From Pseudomonadota bacterium (lineage in GTDB: Bacteria; Desulfobacterota; GWC2-55-46; JADFVP01), in the NCBI GenBank assembly GCA_015222595.1, contig JADFVP010000111.1, positions 1 through 12,673 of the forward strand: a DNA stretch of 12,673 nucleotides, given 5' to 3'. This document shows positions 5,464-12,562 of this stretch, piece by piece (positions within the stretch are counted from its first letter, which is position 1; every line of letters begins with the position of its first letter). Both the position numbers and the translations under genes were made by a program. The notes under the pieces are model-generated. The model made no database searches, was not told the DNA's origin, and saw only the letters and a program-made list of their open reading frames with translations.

Positions 5464-7429
5464 TTCTGTGAACCACTCTTACAGTCTTCTATATAACAAA
5501 AGAGAGAGAGTTGCCTTCGGCGGCCTTTGGAGTTCTCCGGCTTCGGGCGCGCTCAGCCTCGTGCTGCTGCTTCTAACGGTTCTGCTCTTCGGTCTCTTGA
5601 CCTTGCCGAGCGCCGCTTATGCCGTTTCTTCAGACGGTACTTCAGACACCGCCGCGTCCGTTACAGCTACGGCAGTTACCGGCGACGAAGGCGCAAAGCT
5701 CAAAGTGCCGCCTACCTCTTTTGAGGCTTATGAAGCCCAGAGGGCCTCGAAGAAGGGGCGTAAAAAGAAGGGGCCACCTGCCCCGGTGCTCGAAGCCAAG
5801 GACTACCCTGAAGTAGAGGGCATAAGCCCAAGGGTTACGGTCTGGCTGGCAGCGCAGATGCATCTGTGGTTCGCTGCCTTTGTGCTCGCTGTTCCGATCT
5901 TCGTTCTTATACTTGAAGCGATAGGCATGCTGACGGGAGACAGGCGATACGACCGCACCGCCTACGAGTTCATCCGCGTCTCCATTACCGCTTACTCCAT
6001 AACCGCCATTACCGGCGGCCTGCTGCTGCTCTCTCTAATAGTCTTCTACCCGGCCGTGATGGGCTACATGTCGTCCGTCTTCTCCTCAAGCATGCTCGGC
6101 TACGGGCTGCTCTTCTTCGTCGAGTCCATTACGCTCTACATCTACTACTACGGCTGGGGGGTGATGAACGACGGCGGGGGGCTCAAGAGGCTTCATCTAC
6201 TAATCGGCCTTCTGCTCAATATTTCGGGCACAGCCCTCATGTTCATCGCCAACGCGTGGGTAACATTCATGATGTCGCCTGCCGGGGTGGACAAATTCGG
6301 CGCGCTCAAGGGCGGGGTCTTCGCCGCCATAAACAACCACCTTTGGCATCCGATGAACCTGCACCGGTTCGTTGCGAACATCGCCTACGGAGGCTCTATA
6401 GTCGGGGCGTACGCCGCGTACAAGTACCTGAGTTCGAGAACCGAGGCCTCGCGAGCCCACTACGACTGGATGGGCTACACCGCGAGCTTCATAGCCATCG
6501 GCGCGCTTTTGCCTATTCCTTTTGCCGGGTACTGGTTAACGGCAGAGATCTACTCTTACAGCCAGCAGATGGGCATAACGCTGATGGGCGGCGTCTTCGG
6601 ATGGCTCTTTATCGTTCAGGCCGTGCTCATAGGAGCGCTCTTTCTGGCCGCCAACTACTATCTCTGGTGCGGCATGGGCCGCACCGAAGGCGGGGCGCGG
6701 TACACCCGATACATAAAGTACATTGCCGTAGTTCTGGTTCTCTCTTTTCTGGTCTGGTTCACGCCGCACAACCTCGTGCTTACCGCCACCGAGACGAGCG
6801 CGCTCGGCGGGCAGTACCATCCGTGGTTGAAGTCTCTTGGGTTGATGCCCGCCAAGAACACGGCCGTGAACATCATGGTCATCTTCACCTACATAAGTTT
6901 TCTTCTCTACCGGCGCGCAGGCAAGGCCTCTACCGCCCCATGGGCCAAGCAAGCTACGGCAGTAGAGGTCGGCCTCTTCGGGGCCGCTATTGCTAACATA
7001 CTCTTCCTCGGCGTCTACTACGGCTACTATACGGATAACGTCTACAAGGTGGTCTCTTCGGTGCCGCAGGTGCTGACGACGCTGGTGGTTATCGTGGGCT
7101 CGCTCATAATAGAGTGGGCAATCTTCAGGCGCTCGAACACTGTCGGTGGCTTCAAGTGGGGGCGCATGCCGGACAGGAGCCAGTACGCCCTTGTGCTGAT
7201 AGCGGTCTCATTCACCTGGCTCATGGGGCTCATGGGCTTTGTGCGCTCCGCCATCAGGCAGAACTGGCACGTCTACTCGATAATGAAGGACGCTTCGGCC
7301 GAGGCGTATACCCCTTCGATTGCGTATGCCGCGCGCGTGGTCTCTGTAGGCACTATTATTTTCATGGCCCTTATAATCTTTATCTTCTGGCTTAGCTCGC
7401 TCGGTAAGAGAGATGAGATTGAGGGCTGA
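5456..7429 (+). CDS. CydA-like (cytochrome bd-type subunit I) membrane protein without Q-loop
   Basis: A 657-aa polytopic membrane protein. Residues 31-56 form a signal-peptide-like helix ending ...AAYA. Residues 57-125 are a hydrophilic, Ala/Lys-rich, presumably periplasmic stretch (KKGRKKKGPP). The CydA-like core follows: His136 (QMHLWF), Glu223 (FFVESITLYIYYYGW), MFIANAWV (262-269) and His303 (NLHRFVANIAYGG). The 167-residue His136-His303 interval equals that of E. coli CydA ligands His19-His186, and Glu223 falls at the place of Glu107. Met372 or Met377 could replace the b558 ligand Met393. The roughly 125-residue quinol loop before that Met is missing, and the position of CydA Glu99 seems to be Gly215. 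About five more helices follow (about 470-650). No cydB is nearby; three cytochrome c genes follow. Resembles the bd-like proteins reported from Nitrospira. Oxidase activity is not proven by sequence. Confidence 0.85.
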   Translation: MGSSVNHSYSLLYNKRERVAFGGLWSSPASGALSLVLLLLTVLLFGLLTLPSAAYAVSSDGTSDTAASVTATAVTGDEGAKLKVPPTSFEAYEAQRASKKGRKKKGPPAPVLEAKDYPEVEGISPRVTVWLAAQMHLWFAAFVLAVPIFVLILEAIGMLTGDRRYDRTAYEFIRVSITAYSITAITGGLLLLSLIVFYPAVMGYMSSVFSSSMLGYGLLFFVESITLYIYYYGWGVMNDGGGLKRLHLLIGLLLNISGTALMFIANAWVTFMMSPAGVDKFGALKGGVFAAINNHLWHPMNLHRFVANIAYGGSIVGAYAAYKYLSSRTEASRAHYDWMGYTASFIAIGALLPIPFAGYWLTAEIYSYSQQMGITLMGGVFGWLFIVQAVLIGALFLAANYYLWCGMGRTEGGARYTRYIKYIAVVLVLSFLVWFTPHNLVLTATETSALGGQYHPWLKSLGLMPAKNTAVNIMVIFTYISFLLYRRAGKASTAPWAKQATAVEVGLFGAAIANILFLGVYYGYYTDNVYKVVSSVPQVLTTLVVIVGSLIIEWAIFRRSNTVGGFKWGRMPDRSQYALVLIAVSFTWLMGLMGFVRSAIRQNWHVYSIMKDASAEAYTPSIAYAARVVSVGTIIFMALIIFIFWLSSLGKRDEIEG

Positions 7430-7444
7430 CGCCCTCTTGGCGTT
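7428..7444 (+). other. Small hairpin between the CydA-like and first cytochrome genes
   Basis: ACGCC-CTCTT-GGCGT (plus a closing G-T pair) begins at the stop codon of the CydA-like gene and is followed by TATTT. The stem is only 5-6 bp, so it is a weak attenuator or mRNA-processing candidate at best, not a strong terminator. The rest of the 47-nt gap contains the GGAG of the next gene. Confidence 0.3.
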
Positions 7445-7476
7445 ATTTGCTTCGGGTATAGACTGAACGGAGTCTC

Positions 7477-8085
7477 GTGAACAATTTTCTAAAGATAGCC
7501 CTCTTCGGCGGACTCCTCATACTCTTCTTCACGCTCTTTTCCGTCTACTACGTTCCAGATATCGGTACAGACGGCAGCGGTAAGAGGGCTGCAAGGGTTG
7601 TGCTGCCTATTGAAGAGGTTGGCCCCGTCGCCTACGGCGAGGAGGTCTACTACGGCAGGGGCGGCTGCGCCCATTGCCACGACTCTGCAGGCGGGCGTGC
7701 GCCTCTGCTCGACTCCGTCGTCGCTCTAGCTCCGTCGCGGTACGGTTCCGCCGGTTACACAGGCAACGCAACGAACGTTATCGGGTATCTTAGCGAATCG
7801 ATGACAGAGCCGTCTGTTTATGTGGTCGATGGTTACGGCACGCTGCTCGGTAAGAGAATAGTCAGCCCGATGCCGGACGTAAGCTCAGGGCCCATCTCTT
7901 TGGACGCTGTAGAGATAGCTGCGGTAATAGCGTACTTGCAGGACATGGCGGGCCTTGAGGTTACCGTAGAAATACCCCAAGCGGAACTTTCTCCTGATGA
8001 GCTTCTCCCTGTGGATATTCCAAAGCCCGCTTCTGTTACGCCCAAACCGATAGAGACGGAACAGTCCGAGCGCAAGGGGCCCTGA
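7477..8085 (+). CDS. Membrane-anchored mono-heme cytochrome c
   Basis: A 202-aa protein starting with GTG, preceded by GGAG (7469-7472). Residues 5-26 form one hydrophobic helix without a clear signal-peptidase site, so it is probably an N-terminal anchor with the rest in the periplasm. The heme c attachment motif is CAHCH (64-68), and Met132 in SPMPDV is the likely sixth ligand. The AAVIAYLQDM segment (148-157) is the usual C-terminal helix of a class I cytochrome c domain. The last 35-40 residues are Pro/Glu-rich (VDIPKPASVTPKP) and probably flexible. It lies 47 nt after the CydA-like gene and 4 nt before the next cytochrome. The likely job is electron transfer to or from the CydA-like protein; partner and direction are inferred from position. 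Confidence 0.88.
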   Translation: MNNFLKIALFGGLLILFFTLFSVYYVPDIGTDGSGKRAARVVLPIEEVGPVAYGEEVYYGRGGCAHCHDSAGGRAPLLDSVVALAPSRYGSAGYTGNATNVIGYLSESMTEPSVYVVDGYGTLLGKRIVSPMPDVSSGPISLDAVEIAAVIAYLQDMAGLEVTVEIPQAELSPDELLPVDIPKPASVTPKPIETEQSERKGP

Positions 8086-8089
8086 ACCG

Positions 8090-8845
8090 ATGCATAGACT
8101 CTTGAAATTTTTTCTTATCGTTCTCGGCGCCTATGTGCTGCTGAAGCTTCCGGGGCTCTTCTTTGGTATACCCGTGCCGTCAAGCCTTGTGCTGCTCTAT
8201 CTCTTTTTCGTTGCAGTGGTAACGCTGCTTGTCATGACCTCCACCGAAGCAAGTGCGCGCTCTCTCTTCGCCCCTATCGTTGCTATTGTAGAAGACCCGG
8301 CCCTTGTGCGTCGCCGCAACGCCATCTTTGCAGTTCTGCCGGTGCTCGCGGCTCTTGTTGCCTACCAAGTGGTTCTGCCCGACAATGAGGCCAATATCGG
8401 TTTCCGGGCCGTACACCCGGCCCCGCCAGCGTTAATGGAGGCGTACGGCAAGAGCTTCGACCTTACGACCTTAGAAAATCCGCTCCGCCCCGTAGAGTCT
8501 ACAGACCCCGTGCGCTTTGCCCGGCTTGTGAAAGAGGGAGGCGACATCTACTACAGCAACTGCCTCTTCTGCCACGGCGCCAAGCTCGACGGCAGGGGCC
8601 ACTACGCCCATGCGCTCGACCCGCGCCCGTTGACCTTTCAGGGGGTAGACACCATAGCTCAACTGCAAGAGTCTTACGTCTTCTGGCGCATCGTTAAGGG
8701 TGGGCCCGGTCTTCCGAAGCAGTCCGGCCCATGGGCCTCGTCCATGCCGGTCTGGGAAGCAGAGCTTAGCGAAGAGGAGGTCTGGAAGGTGATACTCTTT
8801 ATCTACGACTATACCGGCAACAGGCCGAGGGAGTGGAGCCGATGA
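8090..8845 (+). CDS. Multi-TM mono-heme cytochrome c
   Basis: The 251-aa protein has three hydrophobic segments (about residues 5-26, 30-50 and 77-96) followed by a periplasmic cytochrome c domain. Heme c binding is at CLFCH (158-162), followed by GAKLDGRG, a usual class I pattern. Met219 in SSMPVW is the expected axial methionine. LSEEEVWKVILFIYDYTG (226-243) is the terminal helix that packs on the heme edge. The FRAVHPAPPAL stretch (105-115) links the membrane part to the heme domain. It sits 4 nt after the preceding cytochrome gene, and its TGA overlaps the next start codon in ATGA form. It is probably an integral subunit of the same complex as the CydA-like protein; no exact family name is known to me. 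Confidence 0.88.
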   Translation: MHRLLKFFLIVLGAYVLLKLPGLFFGIPVPSSLVLLYLFFVAVVTLLVMTSTEASARSLFAPIVAIVEDPALVRRRNAIFAVLPVLAALVAYQVVLPDNEANIGFRAVHPAPPALMEAYGKSFDLTTLENPLRPVESTDPVRFARLVKEGGDIYYSNCLFCHGAKLDGRGHYAHALDPRPLTFQGVDTIAQLQESYVFWRIVKGGPGLPKQSGPWASSMPVWEAELSEEEVWKVILFIYDYTGNRPREWSR

Positions 8846-10449
8846 TCGGTTACTTTCAGATTAGGTATCGTATGAGAACGTTGAGAATTTTCTGCGCTCT
8901 GCTCCTGCTCCTTGCGTTCGCTCTTTTTGGTGCTGCTTTCTCTAATGACGCTCATGCGGCTAGGGACTCTAACAGTGAGGGCAAGCGTATCTACGAGGCG
9001 CGCTGCGCATGGTGCCACGACTCCGACGGCACGGGCTACGGCGTGGCTGCAAAGTACCTGAACCCGCCTCCGCGCGATTTTTCTATGGGGGAGTTCAAAT
9101 GGAAGAGTTCGCATTTCGGTTCTACCGTGCCGACAGAGGCCGACCTCTACGCCATGATCTCAGGGCTGTCAGAAAAGTCTAAAGGCTCTTCGTCTAGAGG
9201 CTCCTCCGGTTGGAGCGGCATTGCCGGAACCTCGATGCCCGGCTGGGACGACATACTGAGCAAAAAAGAGATAGAGGCCGTCGCCGCTTATGTTCTCTCT
9301 CTGGCCTACATAGAAGAGCCGCTCCCTGTAGAGGGAGTAGATCTTTCGGGCAGAGTCAAGAGCACGGAGGAGAGTATCAAGAGCGGCAGGAAGCTCTTTA
9401 AAGACAGGTGCTCCGAGTGCCACGGCATGAGAGGCCGGGGCAATGCTTCAAAGAGGCTAAAGGACGACACCGGAGAGCGCACCTGGGCGCGCAACCTCAC
9501 AAAGCCCTGGCTCTTTCGCACCGGCTCTGGCAGAGATGCTGTCTTTACGCGCATCAGTACCGGAATAGACGGCACGCAGATGCCGGCCTTTGCGAATCCG
9601 AAATCCAGAAAGGCTCTAACGGAAACAGAACGGTGGGACGTCGCCAACTTTGTGGTTTCTATCGTCGAGCAGTATAAAGAGCCTCTGCCGGGTACGGTAA
9701 TAGAGGCTGTAAAGGTAACCGGTGCGCTGCCAGAGAGCCCTACAGCCTTGGAGTGGGACAGAGCCGCGTACGCGAGCTTTTACATGCTGCCGCAGATTGT
9801 AGCCAAAGAGCGCCACTTTACGCCGTCGGTGGAGTCGGTCTCGATTAAGGCTCTATACAACAGCGAGTCTTTGTCGTTACTGCTGGAGTGGGACGACCCG
9901 ACCGAATCGCTGCCCGGTGAGCGCAAGTCGGAAAAGATTGCAGGAGGCTCAGTCTACGTGGACGCGGCTGCGGTTCAGTTTCCGCGCGAGCTTGCAGGCT
10001 TCTCGGACGGCTCCGGTTCTGTGGCCGACACCCCGTACTTCGGCATGGGCAGCGCAAAGAAGCCGGTCGATATATGGTACTGGAACGGGCCGGGCTATGG
10101 TACGGCTGAGAGCGTCCGGCTCATTGAGGCCAAGGGCGCAGGCGCGTTAGAGCATAAAGAGGGAGCCACGGCAGGGTTGGTCGGAATGGGCGTTTACGAT
10201 GAAGGCACGTGGCGCGTAGTAATGACGCGCTCGTTAGACGCAACGACCGGAGGCGGTACGCTCCCGGTGGCCTTTGCCCTCTGGGACGGCTCCAACACCG
10301 AGCGCGGCTCGAAGCATACCATGACCTCTTGGACCAAGATCGCCTTTGAGACCGAGACCGATATAATGCTCTACATACTGCCTGCGTTTCTCTTTATACT
10401 CGTTCTCGGTATAGAGATAGTCTGGCTCTGCAATATAGACAGATGGTAG
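8842..10449 (+). CDS. Di-heme cytochrome c fused to an ethylbenzene-dehydrogenase/NxrC-type heme b domain
   Basis: The 535-aa secreted protein has a signal peptide (hydrophobic 14-34, cleavage after NDAHA), cytochrome c domain 1 with CAWCH (55-59) and Met132 (TSMPGW), and domain 2 with CSECH (190-194) and Met247 (TQMPAF). Residues 300-505 resemble the heme b-binding gamma subunit of type II DMSO-reductase enzymes (EbdC, ClrC, NxrC), with DAAAVQFP, PYFGMGSAKKPVDIWYW, WRVVMTRSL and FALWDGSNTERGS. One C-terminal helix (509-529) anchors it. In EbdC the heme b ligands are Met and Lys; Met402 and a nearby Lys are candidates here. The ATG at 8842 is preferred because it forms ATGA with the previous stop and follows GGAG; a GTG at 8833 and an ATG at 8872 are alternatives. 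Without any molybdenum subunit nearby, the domain is probably an electron-transfer module. Confidence 0.85.
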   Translation: MIGYFQIRYRMRTLRIFCALLLLLAFALFGAAFSNDAHAARDSNSEGKRIYEARCAWCHDSDGTGYGVAAKYLNPPPRDFSMGEFKWKSSHFGSTVPTEADLYAMISGLSEKSKGSSSRGSSGWSGIAGTSMPGWDDILSKKEIEAVAAYVLSLAYIEEPLPVEGVDLSGRVKSTEESIKSGRKLFKDRCSECHGMRGRGNASKRLKDDTGERTWARNLTKPWLFRTGSGRDAVFTRISTGIDGTQMPAFANPKSRKALTETERWDVANFVVSIVEQYKEPLPGTVIEAVKVTGALPESPTALEWDRAAYASFYMLPQIVAKERHFTPSVESVSIKALYNSESLSLLLEWDDPTESLPGERKSEKIAGGSVYVDAAAVQFPRELAGFSDGSGSVADTPYFGMGSAKKPVDIWYWNGPGYGTAESVRLIEAKGAGALEHKEGATAGLVGMGVYDEGTWRVVMTRSLDATTGGGTLPVAFALWDGSNTERGSKHTMTSWTKIAFETETDIMLYILPAFLFILVLGIEIVWLCNIDRW

Positions 10450-10508
10450 GTGGAAAGAGGGGTGGCAGTTGTAGAGGCCGCCTGTTACGTTCCTGTTCGT
10501 TCTATGGA

Positions 10509-10555
10509 AAAGACCCCCTGAGAGCGCGGCAATCGCGCGCTCTCAGGGGGTCTTT
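10509..10555. terminator. Strong bidirectional intrinsic terminator
   Basis: A perfect 20-bp stem (10509-10528 with 10536-10555) closes a 7-nt loop (GCAATCG). The stem contains GACCCCCTGAGAGCGCG and its complement. It has A-rich sequence on the left (GGAAA) and T-rich on the right (TTTATATTT), so it can stop transcription from both sides. It lies 59 nt after the stop of the cytochrome operon and 57 nt beyond the end of the converging minus-strand genes. The rest of 10450-10611 holds nothing else recognisable. Confidence 0.92.
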
Positions 10556-10611
10556 ATATTTGAAAAGAGTATTTAAAGAGAGAGCAAAAGTGCGGCAACT
10601 GAAAAGGCGCG

Positions 10612-10824
10612 CTACTCCGCTTCTGCTTCCGACGCCTTCTTCTTCTCAGCGTCGTCAACAAACTTCTGTATTTCGTCTACGTAGAGAAGTATGGTCTTCG
10701 CCTTTGTAAGGCCGAAGTTGAAGGTCTTGTCAGAGGTGCCGCCGAGCGGCAGGTTGAGCATGTCGTGTCCCTTGTACTCGCTTGTGGTCGCATCTTCTTT
10801 CTGCTTAATGTCGTCGCCTGCCAT
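10612..10824 (-). CDS. Small charged protein of unknown function (70 aa)
   Basis: The start at 10824 is chosen over the ATG at 10851 because TAAAGGAG lies 8 nt upstream of it, and the longer form would place that site inside the gene. The product is hydrophilic, with no signal peptide or membrane helix. The middle (EYKGHDMLNLPLG...FNFGLTKAKTILLYVDEIQKFVDD, residues 16-58) looks like a folded core ending in an amphipathic helix; the last 12 residues are a Lys/Glu/Ala-rich tail. The core has the feel of a conserved short protein I have seen in anaerobic proteobacteria, but I cannot name a family. It is the last gene before the shared terminator and is separated from the preceding two-TM gene by 169 nt. 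Confidence 0.8.
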   Translation of the reverse strand: MAGDDIKQKEDATTSEYKGHDMLNLPLGGTSDKTFNFGLTKAKTILLYVDEIQKFVDDAEKKKASEAEAE

Positions 10825-10832
10825 GAGTAAAA

Positions 10833-10840
10833 CTCCTTTA
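10833..10840 (-). promoter_or_regulatory. Shine-Dalgarno fixing the start of the 70-aa protein
   Basis: The minus strand reads TAAAGGAG, then 8 nt, then the ATG at 10824. It is one of the best ribosome-binding sites in the window and decides the start codon. Confidence 0.8.
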
Positions 10841-10845
10841 AGTTC

Positions 10846-10867
10846 CGGCACCGGAAATCGTGTGCCG
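10846..10867 (-). other. Hairpin in the leader of the 70-aa protein gene
   Basis: CGGCAC and GTGCCG arms (10862-10867 and 10846-10851) with a 10-nt loop lie just upstream of the Shine-Dalgarno. The stem is 6 bp and has no T-run, so it is not a terminator; it could affect leader structure. The rest of the 169-nt gap (10825-10993) shows no gene and no convincing promoter. Confidence 0.3.
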
Positions 10868-10993
10868 AAGTTATGCGGTTATGTTGGCTCCGCTCCGAAC
10901 GCTATGCGCCCGAGCGCCGATACTCTCCTGGAACTATGTTCTAACCCGTGCGTGCGCATTTGTAAAGCCCGGTCTGCATTTCCATACATGATG

Positions 10994-11215
10994 CTATGTC
11001 GGGCGGCCTTGCTCTCTTTTGCCCCTGGCCCAACGCTTTGCCAGAAGACCGGAAGCGAGCAGCACGCCGCCTGTAGCTAGAAGCGCGAGGTTGAAGGGGT
11101 CGAGCCTTGCTCCTGCCTTTAACGCCAGCATGGAGTTCAGCAGAGCTATGCAGAGAAGCACGGTTCCCAAAAGTTGCCTCTTTACCCCAGTGCTCGTTCT
11201 CTTCTGATGCTCCAT
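10994..11215 (-). CDS. Small two-TM membrane protein of unknown function (73 aa)
   Basis: The frame starts at an ATG at 11215 preceded by GAGAGGG and encodes a basic N-terminus (MEHQKRTSTGVKR). Two hydrophobic helices follow (about residues 14-33 and 40-59) joined by a short turn (KAGARLDP), with a strongly basic C-terminus (AKRWARGKREQGR). By the positive-inside rule both ends should face the cytoplasm. No catalytic or metal-binding motif is seen. It lies 78 nt downstream of the radical SAM gene on the same strand and may be co-transcribed with it. The hydropathy pattern makes a real gene likely; function unknown. Confidence 0.72.
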   Translation of the reverse strand: MEHQKRTSTGVKRQLLGTVLLCIALLNSMLALKAGARLDPFNLALLATGGVLLASGLLAKRWARGKREQGRPT

Positions 11216-11293
11216 CTACCCTCTCATTAGATCTGTTCCGTAACCTCTTGCCGATATCCGATTATCTAAATATGTTGGCGTAAAAAAATCCGG

Positions 11294-12559
11294 TTACAGA
11301 CCTGATTTGCTCTTCAACTCTTTCATCACCTCTGGAGTTATTATTGCCACTCCACGGTGGGCAGCGTACTTCTCGACCCCAGTCTTCACCATCGCTCTTA
11401 AGAAGGCGGGAACGGCGTCGAGACGCTCGGTTGCTTCGTCGGACCACTTCGGTCTGTCGCGCTCTTTCGTCCTATCTTCCGGGTGAGTGTCGTCTTTTAC
11501 CGGTGGTTCGTGGGCGCATAACGGGTCCTCTCCCATAAGCTCTCCGGTCGTTGCGAGCGCGCGGGCACGGCAGCCTCCGCACTCTTTGGCCCAGTCGCAC
11601 TCTTTGCATTTACCCCCGAGTGTGCCGTTTCTAAGTGACTGGAACTCTTGACCATTCTCCCAAATATCTCTCAGGTTTTCGGTCATAATATTGGGCGTTG
11701 AGGCCTCCACAGGAATGTAAGGACAGGGTGTGACACCACCGTCGGGAGAGATCCTCAGATAACCGGTCCCGGCAATGCAGCCGGCAGTGGCCCCGGCTGC
11801 CGAAGAGGTGGCTTCCGAAAGAGCAGCAGCCTCCTGTTCATCAATGATTCTAAGTATATGCGGAGCGCAGCGCGCGCGAACCATAATGCGCCCGGCGTAC
11901 TTGCGCTCGGCAACTGCTATAGCATTTAGAGCGTTTTCGTACTCATCCGGCGTAAGATCGGTTCTCTCTGTGCCCCTGCCCGTGCAGACGAGAAAAAAGA
12001 GGTTGATAGCGCGCGCTTTCGTGGTGGCAGCGAGCGCGATAACCTCTTGGATCTGCTCCATATTTTCGCGCATAACGGTGAACTGGAGCTGGAAGTCGAT
12101 GCCGTTTGCATAGAGCGCTGCGGCGGCCCCGATGGTCTTCGTCCAAGCTCCGTCTAGCCCGCGGAAATGGTCGTGAAATAGTGGGGTGACTGAGTCGATG
12201 CTGAGGCCGACTCCTTTAATATTGCTCGCTTTTATCTGAGCTGCTACCGTGTCGTCGATGAGTGTGCCGTTGGTGCCGAGCACGGGGGTGAGGCCCAAAG
12301 AGTCCGCGTACATGGCGAGGTCGAAGATGTCGGGCCGAAGGAGCGGCTCGCCTCCGGTCAATATCAGCATGGCGCCGGGCGCAAGTTCTGCGACAGAGTC
12401 GATAATTCCGTAGGCTTGTTCTGTGGTTATGTCGGTGTCGCCGTTAAGCTCTTTGGCGTCGAGATAGCAGTGGTCGCACTTCAGGTTGCACCTGTTGGTC
12501 AGGTTCCACGACACCAGATACGGAGGCGAGGGGGCTGCAATATGGGCTCTTTCAGCCAT
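11294..12559 (-). CDS. Radical SAM/SPASM protein with C-terminal PCP_red-like domain
   Basis: A 421-aa protein. The radical SAM core has the CNLKCDHC motif (Cys24, Cys28, Cys31) that holds the SAM-binding [4Fe-4S] cluster, the ILTGGEPLLRPD segment (66-77) and GLSIDS (118-123). A SPASM-type C-terminal part holds further cluster cysteines: Cys261, Cys279, Cys318, Cys321, Cys327, Cys330 and Cys348 (CKECDWAKECGGCR). After a charged linker (350-370), residues 371-415 (PKWSDEATERLDAVPAFLRAM...ITPEVMKEL) resemble the PCP_red domain found at the end of light-independent protochlorophyllide reductase subunit B. The nearest known relatives are heme-pathway enzymes (NirJ, AhbD) and peptide-modifying SPASM proteins (PqqE type). 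The substrate is not deducible. It begins 3 nt after the stop of an upstream gene whose product ends in a similar PCP_red-like segment. Start and frame are secure. Confidence 0.9.
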   Translation of the reverse strand: MAERAHIAAPSPPYLVSWNLTNRCNLKCDHCYLDAKELNGDTDITTEQAYGIIDSVAELAPGAMLILTGGEPLLRPDIFDLAMYADSLGLTPVLGTNGTLIDDTVAAQIKASNIKGVGLSIDSVTPLFHDHFRGLDGAWTKTIGAAAALYANGIDFQLQFTVMRENMEQIQEVIALAATTKARAINLFFLVCTGRGTERTDLTPDEYENALNAIAVAERKYAGRIMVRARCAPHILRIIDEQEAAALSEATSSAAGATAGCIAGTGYLRISPDGGVTPCPYIPVEASTPNIMTENLRDIWENGQEFQSLRNGTLGGKCKECDWAKECGGCRARALATTGELMGEDPLCAHEPPVKDDTHPEDRTKERDRPKWSDEATERLDAVPAFLRAMVKTGVEKYAAHRGVAIITPEVMKELKSKSGL

Positions 12560-12562
12560 CGG

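Noticed and set aside
6256..6996. 246-codon plus-strand frame inside the CydA-like gene
   Set aside because: It is a shifted frame of a membrane-protein gene, giving an Arg/His-rich nonsense translation, while the CydA motifs lie in the other frame.
7042..7254. Minus-strand 70-codon frame inside the CydA-like gene
   Set aside because: Antisense shadow with no start signals; the region is fully explained by conserved membrane helices on the plus strand.
10443..10709. Plus-strand frame running from the end of the cytochrome operon through the hairpin
   Set aside because: It reads through a strong terminator and antisense to the 70-aa protein; basic low-complexity translation.
11281..11287. 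T-run (minus strand) just after the radical SAM stop, considered as a terminator
   Set aside because: I could not find a GC-rich stem directly before it; without a hairpin it is not a credible intrinsic terminator.
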